Assembly (NCBI RefSeq): GCF_006517815.1
Contig: NZ_CP041198.1
Location: forward strand, 4,216,001 to 4,280,000
Direction of reading: 5' to 3'
Source: Pseudarthrobacter sp. NIBRBAC000502770
GTDB lineage: Bacteria > Actinomycetota > Actinomycetes > Actinomycetales > Micrococcaceae
DNA: 64,000 nt
Both the position numbers and the translations under genes were made by a program. Positions 1-12,944 of the stretch are shown here, piece after piece (positions within the stretch are counted from its first letter, which is position 1; every line of letters begins with the position of its first letter). The notes beneath the pieces are model-generated. The model ran no database searches. It was not told the origin of the DNA and saw only the letters and a program-made list of their open reading frames with translations.

Positions 1-890
1 CGGCCGGCGCGGTAGGAGGAGCGGACCAGGGGTCCGGACATGACGCCGAGGAAGCCGATTTCTTCGGCTTCGTGCTGGAGGTCCACGAATTCCTGGGGTT
101 TGACCCAGCGGTCCACGGGCAGGTGCCGTTCGGAGGGGCGGAGGTATTGGGTGATGGTGATCAGGTCGCAGCCGGCCTGGTGGAGGTCGCGGAGGGCTTC
201 GCTGATTTCTTCGCGGGTTTCGCCCATGCCCAGGATGAGGTTGGATTTGGTGACCATGCCCAGGTTCCGGCCCTGGGTGATGACGTCCAGGGAGCGTTCG
301 TAGCGGAACGCGGGGCGGATCCGTTTGAAGATCCGGGGGACGGTTTCGACGTTGTGGGCGAAGACTTCGGGGGCGGAGTCGCAGATCGCCTTGATGTGGT
401 CGGGGTTGCCGGAGAAGTCGGGGATGAGCAGTTCGACGCCGGTGCCGGGGTTCAGTTCGTGGATCTTGCGGACGGTTTCGGCGTAGAGCCAGACGCCTTC
501 GTCTTCGAGGTCGTCGCGGGCCACGCCGGTGACGGTGGCGTAGCGCAGCTGCATGGATTGGACGGAGCGGGCCACCTTGGTGGGTTCGAACAGGTCCACG
601 GGGGAGGGTTTGCCGGTGTCGATCTGGCAGAAGTCGCAGCGGCGGGTGCATTCGGAGCCGCCGATCAGGAAGGTCGCTTCCTTGTCTTCCCAGCATTCGA
701 AGATGTTGGGGCAGCCGGCTTCTTCGCAGACGGTGTGCAGGCCTTCTTTTTTGACCAGGTTCTTCAGTCCGACGAACTCGGGGCCCATCTGGACCTTGGC
801 CTTGATCCACTCCGGCTTGCGCTCCACCGGGACCGCAGCGTTGCGCTGCTCGATCCGCAGCATCTTCCGGCCTTCAGGTGCCAGGGTCAT
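1..890 (-). CDS. lipA: Lipoyl synthase LipA (3' end cut by window edge)
   Basis: Radical-SAM enzyme that inserts two sulfurs into octanoyl groups on lipoyl domains; here its likely client is GcvH, encoded upstream in the same run. About 296 residues are visible and the C-terminus is off the window. Both iron-sulfur sites are present: the auxiliary cluster cysteines at 55, 60 and 66 ([12 protein letters not shown]) and the radical-SAM motif CTRRCDFC at 81-88. The ATG is preceded by a purine-rich AAAGGAAA. The start lies 46 bp after the sdaA stop on the same strand, so it is probably the last visible member of the gcv-glyA-sdaA-lipA run. Identity is very secure. Confidence 0.97.
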   Translation of the reverse strand, partial: MTLAPEGRKMLRIEQRNAAVPVERKPEWIKAKVQMGPEFVGLKNLVKKEGLHTVCEEAGCPNIFECWEDKEATFLIGGSECTRRCDFCQIDTGKPSPVDLFEPTKVARSVQSMQLRYATVTGVARDDLEDEGVWLYAETVRKIHELNPGTGVELLIPDFSGNPDHIKAICDSAPEVFAHNVETVPRIFKRIRPAFRYERSLDVITQGRNLGMVTKSNLILGMGETREEISEALRDLHQAGCDLITITQYLRPSERHLPVDRWVKPQEFVDLQHEAEEIGFLGVMSGPLVRSSYRAG

Positions 891-936
891 GATCGTGTTT
901 CCTTTGTCTTCTGGGGGAGTCGGAGTGTGCCGGGTG

Positions 937-2376
937 TCAGCATTCAACGACGTTGACGGCGAGGCCGCCCATGGCGGTTTCCTTGTATTTGTCGCTCATG
1001 TCCTTGCCGGTTTCGCGCATGGTGATGATGACTTCGTCGAGGGAGACGCGGTGGGTGCCGTCGCCCCAGAGCGCCATTTTCGCGGCGTTGATCGCTTTCG
1101 CGGCCGCGATCGCGTTCCGTTCGATGCAGGGGACCTGGACCAGCCCGCCGATCGGGTCACAGGTCAGGCCCAGGTTGTGTTCCATCGCGATTTCCGCGGC
1201 GTTCTCCACCTGGGCGGGGGTGCCGCCCATGACTTCGGCCAGGCCCGCGGCGGCCATCGAGGACGCGGAGCCGACCTCGCCCTGGCAGCCGACCTCGGCC
1301 CCGGAGATCGAGGCCTGTTCCTTGTAAAGCACCCCCACGGCGCCGGCCGCGAGCAGGAACCGCACCACCACATCATCCCGGTCCGCCTGCGTTGCCTGGT
1401 CCATGCCCGGGGCGAAATGCAGGGCGTAGAACAACACCGCGGGGATGATCCCGGCCGCCCCGTTCGTGGGCGCGGTGACCACCCGGCCGCCGGAGGCGTT
1501 TTCCTCGTTCACGGCCAACGCCACCAAGTTAACCCACTCCTGCCAGTACCGTGGGTCGTAGTGGTCCTGCCCGTCCTGCCCGTCCTGGCCGGTGTCTTCG
1601 GGGCGGGCGGTTTCCTTCTTCAACCGCTCGTACCAGTCAGGGGCGCGGCGGCGGACCTTCAACCCGCCCGGCAGCACCCCTTCGCGTTTGAGCGAGGTCT
1701 GCACGCAGTTCTCCATCACGGACCAGATGTGCAGCAGCCCCGCACGGATCTCCTCCCCCGAGCGGGAGGCCAACTCGTTCGTGAACATCACGTCGGCGAT
1801 GCCCAGCCCGGTCACCGCGCAGTGCGCCAACAACTCCGCCGCGGTCCGGAACGGCAGCGGCAGCCCGTCCTTGGACGCGTCCAGTTCCTGCTGCGCCGCG
1901 TCCTCCTCCCCCTCCCGGACGATGAACCCGCCACCGACCGAGAAGAACGTCGCCGCGTGCACCACCGAACCCTGCGCGTCGGTGACCGTGAACGTCATCC
2001 CGTTCGTGTGCCGCGGCAGCACCGTCAACGGCCGCAACACCATGTCCTTCACCCCATACGGCAGCGCCACCGACCCGGCCAGGTTCAGGACCCCGGTCTC
2101 CGCGATCGAGGCCAGCCGCTCCTCGACCTCTTCGGGCAGGATCAACTCCGGATGGAACCCCTCCAAGCCCAGCAGGACCGCCGTCATCGTCCCATGCCCG
2201 TGCCCCGTCGCTGCCAACGACCCATACAAATCCACCCGCAACCCCGCCACCGCAGCCAGTTTCCCCGAGGCCTTGAGCTCCTCAGCGAACACAGCAGCAG
2301 CCCGCATCGGCCCCACAGTATGCGAAGACGACGGGCCAATCCCGATCGAAAAAAGATCAAAGACTCCGACTGCCAT
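937..2376 (-). CDS. sdaA: L-serine dehydratase, single-chain iron-sulfur type
   Basis: Converts L-serine to pyruvate and ammonia. The 479-residue protein has both halves fused: the beta-type N-terminus with [14 protein letters not shown] (residues 10-23) and the alpha-type half with cysteines for a 4Fe-4S cluster. It ends in Cys; in characterised relatives a C-terminal cysteine acts as a cluster ligand. The frame stays open upstream to 2544, but the family N-terminus MAVGVFDLF and an AAGGAT Shine-Dalgarno place the start at 2376. [10 protein letters not shown] tripeptide repeat near the middle comes from a short DNA tandem repeat around 1568-1592. It lies between glyA and lipA, so glycine turned into serine by GlyA can be drained to pyruvate. 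Confidence 0.95.
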   Translation of the reverse strand: MAVGVFDLFSIGIGPSSSHTVGPMRAAAVFAEELKASGKLAAVAGLRVDLYGSLAATGHGHGTMTAVLLGLEGFHPELILPEEVEERLASIAETGVLNLAGSVALPYGVKDMVLRPLTVLPRHTNGMTFTVTDAQGSVVHAATFFSVGGGFIVREGEEDAAQQELDASKDGLPLPFRTAAELLAHCAVTGLGIADVMFTNELASRSGEEIRAGLLHIWSVMENCVQTSLKREGVLPGGLKVRRRAPDWYERLKKETARPEDTGQDGQDGQDHYDPRYWQEWVNLVALAVNEENASGGRVVTAPTNGAAGIIPAVLFYALHFAPGMDQATQADRDDVVVRFLLAAGAVGVLYKEQASISGAEVGCQGEVGSASSMAAAGLAEVMGGTPAQVENAAEIAMEHNLGLTCDPIGGLVQVPCIERNAIAAAKAINAAKMALWGDGTHRVSLDEVIITMRETGKDMSDKYKETAMGGLAVNVVEC

Positions 2377-2664
2377 AACTAAATCCTTACTGAAACTGTG
2401 GTTCGGTTGGTGTGGCCGGGCTGGGGTGGAGCGGGCAGGACATCCTCTGCGTGCTCGGTCGCGAAGACGCCCGCTAAGCGGACGTGACGCTCCCTTAGAC
2501 GCACGCTGCCGGATGCCCCGCCCACTCCGAGGGTCTGTCACCAAGGCGACATGCCCACGAGGGGACGGCGGAGCCGGACTTTTCGAAAGCCTGCGTCAAA
2601 GCGACGAAGGAGCAGCAGGCGTGAAAATGTCCGGTCCGCCGGGCCCGTTAGCGATCACGATCCC
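2377..2664 (-). other. glyA-sdaA intergenic leader (288 bp)
   Basis: No convincing gene. The gap is unusually long for this otherwise tight run, so sdaA may have its own promoter or leader. I see a small dyad, CCGCT-A-AGCGG, at 2471-2481. I do not see the conserved glycine-riboswitch core words found upstream of gcvP. Function unknown. Confidence 0.4.
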
Positions 2665-3983
<1,319 letters not shown>

Positions 3984-3987
<4 letters not shown>

Positions 3988-4367
3988 AGTTCGCCGCCGT
4001 TCGCTTCGGCGTATTCCTCTGCGGACAGCAGCGGGCCCTCTTCGGTGACGGTGACCTTGAAGAGCCAGCCGGCGCCGTACGGATCGTTGTTGATCACGGC
4101 AGGGTCGCTGACGACGTCGTCGTTGACTTCCGTGACCTCGCCCGTGACGGGGGAGTACAGGTCCGAGACGGACTTGGTGGACTCGATCTCGCCACAGGTC
4201 TCGCCGGCCGTCACGGTGGAGCCAACCTCGGGCAGGTCAACGTAGACGATGTCGCCCAGTGCTTCGGCGGCGACAGCGGACACGCCAACCACGGACGGGC
4301 CGGAGCCGTCAGCGGCGATCCATTCGTGCTCGGCGGAATACTTCAGTTCGGCGGCAACTTTAGCCAT
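3984..4367 (-). CDS. gcvH: Glycine cleavage system H protein
   Basis: Small lipoyl carrier (127 aa) that shuttles the aminomethyl group from GcvP to GcvT. The lipoylated lysine is K65 in the motif [12 protein letters not shown]. The hydrophobic strands and length match the family. It lies 46 bp after gcvT and overlaps glyA by four bases. LipA, encoded downstream, would install its cofactor. Confidence 0.97.
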
Positions 4368-4413
4368 GGTGTTTTTCCTTAAGTTTGGGGTTCAAGAGTG
4401 GGGAAGCGCGAAG

Positions 4414-5526
4414 CTACTTTTGGCGCTTGTAGAACGGCAGGGCGACAACCTCGAAGGGCTCGGCCTTGCCGCGCAGGTCCACGTCCAGGGGGGTGCCCAG
4501 CCCGGCGTGCTCGACGTCGACGTAGGCCAGTGCTACAGGGTAGCCGAGGGTGGGGCTGGGCTGGCCGGAGGTCACCTCGCCCACCACGTTGCCGTCCTTG
4601 AGGACCGGGTAGCCGCCACGGCCGGCGCGGCGGCCGAGGCCCTTCAGGCCCACGAGCTTCCGCTTGGAACCGGCTTCCTTCGCAGCTTCCAGGGCGGAGC
4701 GGCCCACGAAGTCGCCTTCCTTGGACTTGAGCGCCACGACGGGGCCCAGGCCGGCGTCGAACGGTGAACGTTCCAGGGACAGCTCATTGCCATAGAGCGG
4801 CATGCCGGCCTCGAGGCGGAGTGAGTCGCGGGACGCAAGACCGCACGGGATGATGCCAAACTCTTCGCCGGCTTCGGCCACCTTGGCCCACAGGTTCGCG
4901 GCGTCGGCGTTCGGAATGAACAGTTCGAAGCCGTCCTCGCCGGTGTAGCCCGTCCGGGCCAGGATGACATTGTGGCCGGCGATGGTCAGCTCGTTGAACG
5001 CGTAGTACTTCAGGCCGGTGACCAGGGCGTGCTGGGATTCATCCGTGAGCTTGAGCAGGATGGCCTCGGCGTTGGGTCCCTGGACTGCGACGAGGGAGGT
5101 GGCCGACGAAGCGTCCTCCACCTTGACGTCGAAGTTAACTGCCCGTTCGGCGAGGGCTGCCGCCACGGTGGGGGCGTTGCCGGCGTTGGGGACCACCAGG
5201 TATTTTTCGTCGCCGAAACGGTAAGTGATGAGGTCGTCGATGATGCCGCCGTCCTCGTTGCAGATCAGCGAGTACTTGGCCTTGCCATCCGCGATGGCGG
5301 ACAACTTGCCCACCAGGGCGTAATCCAGGAAGGCGCCGGCTTCGGGGCCGGTGACCCAGACTTCGCCCATGTGGGAGAGATCGAACAGGCCCGCAGCTTT
5401 GCGGACGGCGTGGTGCTCGGCCAGTTCGGAGCTGTACTTGAGCGGCATCTGCCAGCCGCCGAAGTCGGTGAAGGAAGCGCCCAGGTTCTTGTGCTCTTCG
5501 TAGAGAGCCGTGTAGTTCTCAGTCAT
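4414..5526 (-). CDS. gcvT: Glycine cleavage system T protein (aminomethyltransferase)
   Basis: Takes the aminomethyl group on lipoyl-GcvH, releases ammonia and forms 5,10-methylene-THF. It is 370 residues, normal for bacteria. Visible family features are the N-terminal DFGGWQMPLKY segment, LFDLSHMGE, the folate-binding domain with GYTGEDGFELF, and the C-terminal barrel with VGEVTSGQPSPTLGYPVALAYV. It starts 10 bp after the gcvP stop, so both are almost certainly co-transcribed under the glycine riboswitch. Confidence 0.97.
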   Translation of the reverse strand: MTENYTALYEEHKNLGASFTDFGGWQMPLKYSSELAEHHAVRKAAGLFDLSHMGEVWVTGPEAGAFLDYALVGKLSAIADGKAKYSLICNEDGGIIDDLITYRFGDEKYLVVPNAGNAPTVAAALAERAVNFDVKVEDASSATSLVAVQGPNAEAILLKLTDESQHALVTGLKYYAFNELTIAGHNVILARTGYTGEDGFELFIPNADAANLWAKVAEAGEEFGIIPCGLASRDSLRLEAGMPLYGNELSLERSPFDAGLGPVVALKSKEGDFVGRSALEAAKEAGSKRKLVGLKGLGRRAGRGGYPVLKDGNVVGEVTSGQPSPTLGYPVALAYVDVEHAGLGTPLDVDLRGKAEPFEVVALPFYKRQK

Positions 5527-5536
5527 TGGGGGATCC

Positions 5537-8373
<2,837 letters not shown>

Positions 8374-8389
<16 letters not shown>

Positions 8390-8660
8390 GAGGAACTCCA
8401 GGATTGGCCGGCCACGAGTGGCTCGGCATGGATCGGGTCCCTCCCCGCTCTGTATTGGACCTGAGAGATTCCGCAAACCCAGCAAAGGCCTGCTTGCACC
8501 GTCGGTGAGTGCCGCCGGAGCAGCACTGCTTTCCAGAGTCGCCTCGCCGTGACGGTACATGGGCCTGAGAGATTCCTGGGGAGGATTTGCTCCTACGGCG
8601 CCTGCCCGGTGATGGCCGGGAGAACTCTCCCGCCACAGCTCGAAAGGCTTATTGAAATGT
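8374..8660 (-). repeat. Copy A of a 287-bp near-identical inverted repeat
   Basis: The reverse complement of this stretch matches 11714-12001 with about six substitutions and one single-base gap (near 97.5% identity by eye). It covers a putative -10, the whole tandem riboswitch, the leader and the first 16 bases of gcvP. The high identity in non-coding DNA points to a recent duplication or ongoing gene conversion. Confidence 0.9.
8440..8634 (-). promoter_or_regulatory. Tandem glycine riboswitch of the gcvP operon
   Basis: Read on the minus strand, two glycine aptamers follow each other. Aptamer 1 opens with GCGGGAGAG and has the core words GGCGCCGTAGGAGCAA and CTCTCAGGCCC. The linker GACTCTGGAAAGCA leads to aptamer 2, with CACCGACGGTGCAAGC, CTCTCAGGTCC and the closing ACAGAGCGGGGAGG. 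These match the known glycine class. The leader runs about 50 nt to the gcvP ATG. No clear U-tract terminator is visible between aptamer and gene, so control could be at translation. By family precedent glycine would turn expression on. A possible promoter just upstream is TTGTGA, 17 nt, TCAATA. Confidence 0.95.
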
Positions 8661-8962
8661 GGGTGATTCGGCTCACAAGTTACAGGATGGCGGCCCCGGG
8701 GAGCAAATCGGTCCGTCATGAAGCACGCAGGCGGGACCGTTAGGCAGATGCTGTCATGGCGGGCTTGACTTTTGTTCGTGACGGACACCACACTGAACCC
8801 CGTGATCCGGCCGGGCAGCGGAACTGGCCCAAAGAGCGCTGGGCGCTCCGTCGCCGGCTGTGATTACCGGAGGCCCAAAAATGCGCCGTGCGGCTGGAAA
8901 GCCCGCAGCGGATGCACTCCGATAACTGAACACTGATTTACCAATCAACGCTTTTGACCTGC
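8635..8962. promoter_or_regulatory. Divergent promoter region between two glycine riboswitches
   Basis: This 328-bp gap has no gene I can support. It must hold the promoters for gcvP (minus) and for the transporter-purU unit (plus). On the minus strand TTGTGA-N17-TCAATA lies just before the riboswitch. A dyad TGATT-TACC-AATCA lies at 8934-8947, close to the plus-strand riboswitch, and a TTGACC occurs at 8954. Confidence 0.55.
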
Positions 8963-9152
8963 GGCGGGAGAGCCCTGCCGGTACGTTCAGCAGGCGCCGT
9001 AGGAGCAAACCCTCCCCAGGAAACTCTCAGGCCCACGTACCGCCGCGGTGAGGCAACTCTGGAAAGCAGCCAGGCCCTGTCCTGGCTCACCGACGGTGCA
9101 AGCACGCCATCCCGGCGAGTGGAAACTCTCAGGTCCAAGACAGAGCGGGGAG
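8963..9152 (+). promoter_or_regulatory. Tandem glycine riboswitch of the transporter-purU unit
   Basis: It has the same two-aptamer layout as the gcvP element: GCGGGAGAG opening, AGGCGCCGTAGGAGCAAA, ACTCTCAGGCCC, the linker AACTCTGGAAAGCA, then CACCGACGGTGCAAGC, ACTCTCAGGTCC and GACAGAGCGGGGAGG. The variable stems differ clearly from the other two copies, so this is an older paralogue. The leader ends in GGAGTTCCTCA before ATG, almost the same start context as at gcvP and the MTHFR-like gene. Confidence 0.94.
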
Positions 9153-9205
9153 GAAATCCAATCTTTGCGACACCCCGGGTGCCGCTCGAACGATGGAGTT
9201 CCTCA

Positions 9206-10717
9206 ATGACGACCCATTCCCCGACGTCCCCCGGCGGCGGAGCCCCGCACCTGGAGCGGCAGCTCAGCAACCGCCACATCCAACTGATCGCCATCGGCGG
9301 CGCAATCGGCACTGGCCTGTTCATGGGTTCCGGCAAGACCATCTCGGCAGCCGGCCCCTCGGTGATCTTCGTATACATGATCATCGGTTTCATGCTGTTC
9401 TTCGTCATGCGTGCCATGGGTGAACTGCTGCTCAGCAACCTCAACTACAAGTCCTTCAGCGATTTCGCCGCAGACCTGCTGGGCCCGTGGGCCGGCTTCT
9501 TTACGGGCTGGACCTACTGGTTCTGCTGGGTCATCACCGGCATCGCCGATGTCATCGCCATCGCCGGCTACTCCCGGGAACTGTGGCCCGGGGTGCCCCT
9601 GTGGATCCCCGGCCTGGCCACCGTAGCCATCCTTCTCCTGCTGAACCTCACCACCGTCAAGGCCTTTGGCGAGACGGAGTTCTGGTTCGCGCTCATCAAG
9701 ATCATTGCCATTGCTGCGCTGATCATCGTTGGCCTGTTCATGATCTTCACCGGTTTCCAGTCCGACGCCGGTCCTGCCACCTTCACCAACCTGTGGAGCC
9801 ACGGCGGATTCTTCCCGAACGAGTTCATGGGCTTCGTGGCGGGCTTCCAGATCGCCGTCTTCGCCTTCGTGGGAATCGAACTGGTGGGCACCACCGCCGC
9901 CGAGGCCAAGAACCCGGAGCGGAACCTGCCCAAGGCCATCAACTCCATCCCCATCCGCGTGCTCCTCTTCTACGTAGGCGCCCTCATCATCCTGATGGCA
10001 GTCACCCCCTGGACCGAGTTCAGGGCCGGCCACAGCCCCTTCATCGCCATGTTCTCCCTGGCAGGCCTGGGCGCCGCAGCCACCATCGTCAACCTCGTGG
10101 TGCTTAGCTCCGCGATGTCCTCCGCGAACTCCGGCATCTACTCGACCTCCCGCATGGTCTTCGGCCTTGCCCAGGAAGGCGACGCTCCCGACGTCTTTGG
10201 CAAACTGTCCCGGCGGAAGGTGCCCCAGAACGCACTGTTCCTCTCCTGCGTGCTGCTGCTGTCCGGCGTCGTCCTCATGTATGCCGGCCAGGACGTGGGC
10301 AAGGCCTTCGACATGGTTACCACCGTCTCAGCTGTCTGCTTCGTCTTTGTCTGGTCGATCATCCTGGCCAGCTACATCGCCTTCCGCCGCCGCCGGCCGC
10401 ACCTGCATGAAGCATCGAAGTTCAAGATGCCCGGCGGTGTTGCCATGGTCTGGGTGGTCTTCGCCTTCTTCGCTTTCGTGATCTGGACCCTCACCACCCA
10501 GCCGGACACCCTGCTGGCCCTGCTGGTCACGCCGGTCTGGTTCATCCTGCTGGGCGCCGCATGGTTCGTCCTCCGCCGCCGGCCCGCACACCAGGCCCGA
10601 TTCGCCGCGTTCCAGGCTGAACTGCAGGCAGACCAGGACTTCACCGACGCCGCATCCGGCCAGGCCGCCCGTCAGGTTGCCGCCGCAGAAGCGGGGGAAG
10701 AGCGGGTCAAGCGGTGA
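9206..10717 (+). CDS. cycA: Amino-acid permease, CycA-like (glycine/D-serine/D-alanine)
   Basis: APC-superfamily proton symporter of 503 residues with about 12 membrane segments. The N-terminal signature RHIQLIAIGGAIGTGLFMGSG is typical of the AAT family, and GIELVGTTAAEAKNPERNLPKAINSIPIRVLLFY matches the CycA branch. The glycine riboswitch directly upstream supports glycine (or related small amino acids) as substrate. The frame is open upstream through the riboswitch; GGAG before the ATG at 9206 and family alignment fix the start. It ends in a GTGA overlap with purU. Whether it serves uptake or overflow export is not visible from sequence. Confidence 0.88.
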   Translation: MTTHSPTSPGGGAPHLERQLSNRHIQLIAIGGAIGTGLFMGSGKTISAAGPSVIFVYMIIGFMLFFVMRAMGELLLSNLNYKSFSDFAADLLGPWAGFFTGWTYWFCWVITGIADVIAIAGYSRELWPGVPLWIPGLATVAILLLLNLTTVKAFGETEFWFALIKIIAIAALIIVGLFMIFTGFQSDAGPATFTNLWSHGGFFPNEFMGFVAGFQIAVFAFVGIELVGTTAAEAKNPERNLPKAINSIPIRVLLFYVGALIILMAVTPWTEFRAGHSPFIAMFSLAGLGAAATIVNLVVLSSAMSSANSGIYSTSRMVFGLAQEGDAPDVFGKLSRRKVPQNALFLSCVLLLSGVVLMYAGQDVGKAFDMVTTVSAVCFVFVWSIILASYIAFRRRRPHLHEASKFKMPGGVAMVWVVFAFFAFVIWTLTTQPDTLLALLVTPVWFILLGAAWFVLRRRPAHQARFAAFQAELQADQDFTDAASGQAARQVAAAEAGEERVKR

Positions 10718-11640
10718 TCGGCACGGAAGCCCGCATGTCGCAGGGCAGCACGGCCGCGGCCGGGCAGCGCCAGGCCGTGGCTCCGGAAACGGGCAAGGAA
10801 TTCGTCCTGACATTCCATTGCCCGGATGCGCTCGGCATCGTCCAGGCGGTGGCGGCCTACCTGCTCGAGCAGGTATGCTACATCGTGGACATCAAGCAGT
10901 TCGGGGACCGCGCGAGCGGCAGGTTCTTCATGCGGATCCACGTCACCGCCCAGGTAGAGCTGGAACTCGACCACCTCCGGACCGGTTTCGAGCAGGTGGC
11001 CCGGGAGTGGCAGATGGACTGGCGCCTCGAACGCCACGGCCGCAAGCAGCCCATCCTGGTCATGGTGTCCAAATACGACCACTGCCTCAACGACCTCCTG
11101 TTCCGCGCCCGCAGCGGTGAGTTGCCCGTCCGGATTGCCGCCGTGGTGTCCAACCACCCGGACCTGGAACCCCTTGCCGCGTGGCACGGTGTCCCGTTCC
11201 ACCACATCCCGGTCACGCCCGATACCAAGGCGGAAGCTGAGGGGCGCCTGCTGGAACTGGTGGACCAGTACGCAGTGGAACTGGTGGTGCTGGCCCGCTA
11301 CATGCAGGTGCTCAGCGATGAAGCCACTACGCGCCTCAGCGGCAAGGCCATCAACATCCACCACTCGTTCCTGCCCAGCTTCAAGGGCGCAAAGCCGTAC
11401 CACCAGGCGTACGAACGCGGCGTCAAGACAGTGGGCGCCACTGCCCACTACGTGAACTCGGAGCTGGACGAGGGGCCCATCATTTCGCAGCAGGTCATCG
11501 AGGTGGACCACACGTATTCCGCTTCAGACCTGGTCACGGTTGGCCGCGACGCCGAATGCAAGGCGCTCACGAATGCCGTCCGCTGGCACGCTGAAGGGCG
11601 GATAGTCCTCTCCGGCAACCGGACGGTCATCCTCCGCTAG
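10714..11640 (+). CDS. purU: Formyltetrahydrofolate deformylase
   Basis: Hydrolyses 10-formyl-THF to formate and THF. An N-terminal ACT domain (FVLTFHCPDALGIVQAVAAYL) precedes the formyltransferase-fold domain, with NIHHSFLPSFKGAKPYHQAY and the catalytic-region sequence ATAHYVNSELDEGPII. Length is 308 residues from the GTG that overlaps the permease stop; an in-frame ATG at 10735 is an alternative start. In E. coli PurU balances one-carbon units against glycine and methionine, so placing it under a glycine riboswitch makes physiological sense: glycine cleavage would otherwise fill the one-carbon pool and trap THF. Confidence 0.94.
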   Translation: MIGTEARMSQGSTAAAGQRQAVAPETGKEFVLTFHCPDALGIVQAVAAYLLEQVCYIVDIKQFGDRASGRFFMRIHVTAQVELELDHLRTGFEQVAREWQMDWRLERHGRKQPILVMVSKYDHCLNDLLFRARSGELPVRIAAVVSNHPDLEPLAAWHGVPFHHIPVTPDTKAEAEGRLLELVDQYAVELVVLARYMQVLSDEATTRLSGKAINIHHSFLPSFKGAKPYHQAYERGVKTVGATAHYVNSELDEGPIISQQVIEVDHTYSASDLVTVGRDAECKALTNAVRWHAEGRIVLSGNRTVILR

Positions 11641-11656
11641 TTGCAGGCCCATCCAC

Positions 11657-11704
11657 GCGGCCGGCGCTGCACTCCTCCCAGGCGGAGGGGCAGGCGCCGG
11701 CCGC
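11657..11704 (+). terminator. GC-rich hairpin after purU
   Basis: Perfect 11-bp arms GCGGCCGGCGC (11657-11667) and GCGCCGGCCGC (11694-11704), with a smaller CCTCC/GGAGG stem inside the loop. It sits between the purU stop and the next riboswitch and lacks a clear U tract. It probably ends or insulates the transporter-purU transcript. Confidence 0.6.
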
Positions 11705-11713
11705 CGTGGCACC

Positions 11714-12001
11714 ACATTTGAATACAGCCTTTCGAGCTGTGGCGGGAGAGTTCTCCCGGCCATCACCGGGCAGGCGCCGTAGGAGCAAATCCTCCCCAGG
11801 AATCTCTCAGGCCCATGTACCGTCACGGCGAGGCGACTCTGGAAAGCAGTGCTGCTCCGGCAGTACTCACCGACGGTGCAAGCAGGCCCTGGCTGGGTTT
11901 GCGGAATCTCTCAGGTCCAATACAGAGCGGGGAGGGACCCGATCCATGCCGAGCCACCCGTGGCCGGCCAATCCTGGAGTTCCTCATGACGATTCAATCC
12001 C
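11714..12001 (+). repeat. Copy C of the 287-bp near-identical inverted repeat
   Basis: This is the partner of 8374-8660 in opposite orientation. Differences by eye: one base in ACATTT(C/G)AATA, one inserted C, two in the second aptamer's stem (GGCGGCAC versus GGCAGTAC), two near GGCC(TTT/CTG)GC, and one in CAC(T/C)CGTGG. The stem changes appear to keep pairing, by exchanging G-U and Watson-Crick pairs. The match ends abruptly after ATGACGATTCAATCCC, inside the coding sequence. Confidence 0.9.
11742..11935 (+). promoter_or_regulatory. Tandem glycine riboswitch of the MTHFR-like gene
   Basis: Two glycine aptamers with the same core words as the gcvP element (GGCGCCGTAGGAGCAA, CTCTCAGGCCC, CACCGACGGTGCAAGC, CTCTCAGGTCC, ACAGAGCGGGGAGG), nearly identical to it throughout. 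The likely -10 element is inside the duplicated block, but sequence further upstream differs from gcvP, so the two promoters may differ in strength. Confidence 0.95.
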
Positions 12002-12822
12002 TCATGGCACCAGCCGCCGCATCGATCCCCGCGGCAGGACAGGCCTCCGGTTCCGGGGCAGCGCTGCCCGTCCGGATGCAGATCAATCCCACCGAGGATG
12101 TTGCCGCCCTCGTCCAGGCACACGCTCCCGCCGGCACGGCCCTGACGGTGACCTGCCTGCCGCGCCAAGGTGTGGGGCCGACCATCCGGACAGCCATCGA
12201 GCTTGCCTACCTCGGCTTCGAGGTTGTCCCGCACCTGGCCGCACGGAGCATCGAAAGCCGTGGGCAGCTGGCCGGTGTGGTCCGGAACTGCCACGATGCC
12301 GGGATCACCGAAGTATTCGCCGTCGGCGGTGACGCAGGGGAGCCCGCCGGGCCCTATGACAGCAGCCTTCCGCTGCTGGAGGACCTCGCCGAGCTGTCCG
12401 GCGGCACCATCCGGGCCGGTGTGGCGGGCTACCCGGAAGGCCATCCCGGCCACGGCGAGCTGCACATGCTTGATGCGTTGCTGGAAAAGCAGCATCTGGC
12501 CTCATCCGTGGTGACGCAGCTGTGCTTCTCGGCCTCCCGCATCCAGTGGTACGCAGAAATGCTCCGCCGGGAAGGGGTGCGGCTCCCTGTCTGGGCCGGA
12601 GTTCCCGGCGCCGTTCCCCGGGAGCAGCTCATCCGCGCCGCACTGAAAATCGGGGTGGGCCCCTCCCTCAAATTCCTGAATCGCAGGGGCCCGCTCGGCC
12701 GCCGCCTGCTCAAGGGCGGCCTCTACTCACCGCAGGCGATCCTTGCGGAGCTGGAGGGCGGCGGGGTGGTGGAGGGGGTGCACCTGTACACGTTCAACAA
12801 CCTGGCGGGCACCGGCAGCTAG
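11986..12822 (+). CDS. Methylenetetrahydrofolate-reductase family protein
   Basis: The protein has 278 residues and the TIM-barrel style of the MTHFR family: VTCLPRQGVGPTIRTAIELAYLGFEVVPHLAARSI near the N-terminus, EVFAVGGDAGEPAGPY in the middle, and LYTFNNLAGT at the end. It looks shorter and more divergent than canonical MetF, so it could be a second MTHFR working with glycine or methyl-group catabolism rather than methionine synthesis. The start ATGACGATTCAATCC was copied with the riboswitch from gcvP, so its first residues MTIQS are borrowed. With glycine control, a role in methylene-THF disposal is reasonable but inferred. Confidence 0.8.
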   Translation: MTIQSLMAPAAASIPAAGQASGSGAALPVRMQINPTEDVAALVQAHAPAGTALTVTCLPRQGVGPTIRTAIELAYLGFEVVPHLAARSIESRGQLAGVVRNCHDAGITEVFAVGGDAGEPAGPYDSSLPLLEDLAELSGGTIRAGVAGYPEGHPGHGELHMLDALLEKQHLASSVVTQLCFSASRIQWYAEMLRREGVRLPVWAGVPGAVPREQLIRAALKIGVGPSLKFLNRRGPLGRRLLKGGLYSPQAILAELEGGGVVEGVHLYTFNNLAGTGS

Positions 12823-12944
12823 GGAAGAGCGGCGGGGAAGAACCAAGTGCCGGCCGGAAAGTTCAGCATGCTTAGTGTTTGTCCACATAGGATGGATAAG
12901 CACGGCAGCCCACCCGCTGCAGGTCGATTTGAATGAAGGTGACC

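Noticed and set aside
1568..1592. Short tandem repeat in sdaA as a possible CRISPR or regulatory repeat
   Set aside because: Only three in-frame copies of a 9-base unit giving GQDGQDGQD inside a coding region; a simple coding repeat.
2377..2664. Possible fourth glycine or serine riboswitch before sdaA
   Set aside because: None of the conserved core words (GGAGCAA, CTCTCAGG, CACCGA) are present.
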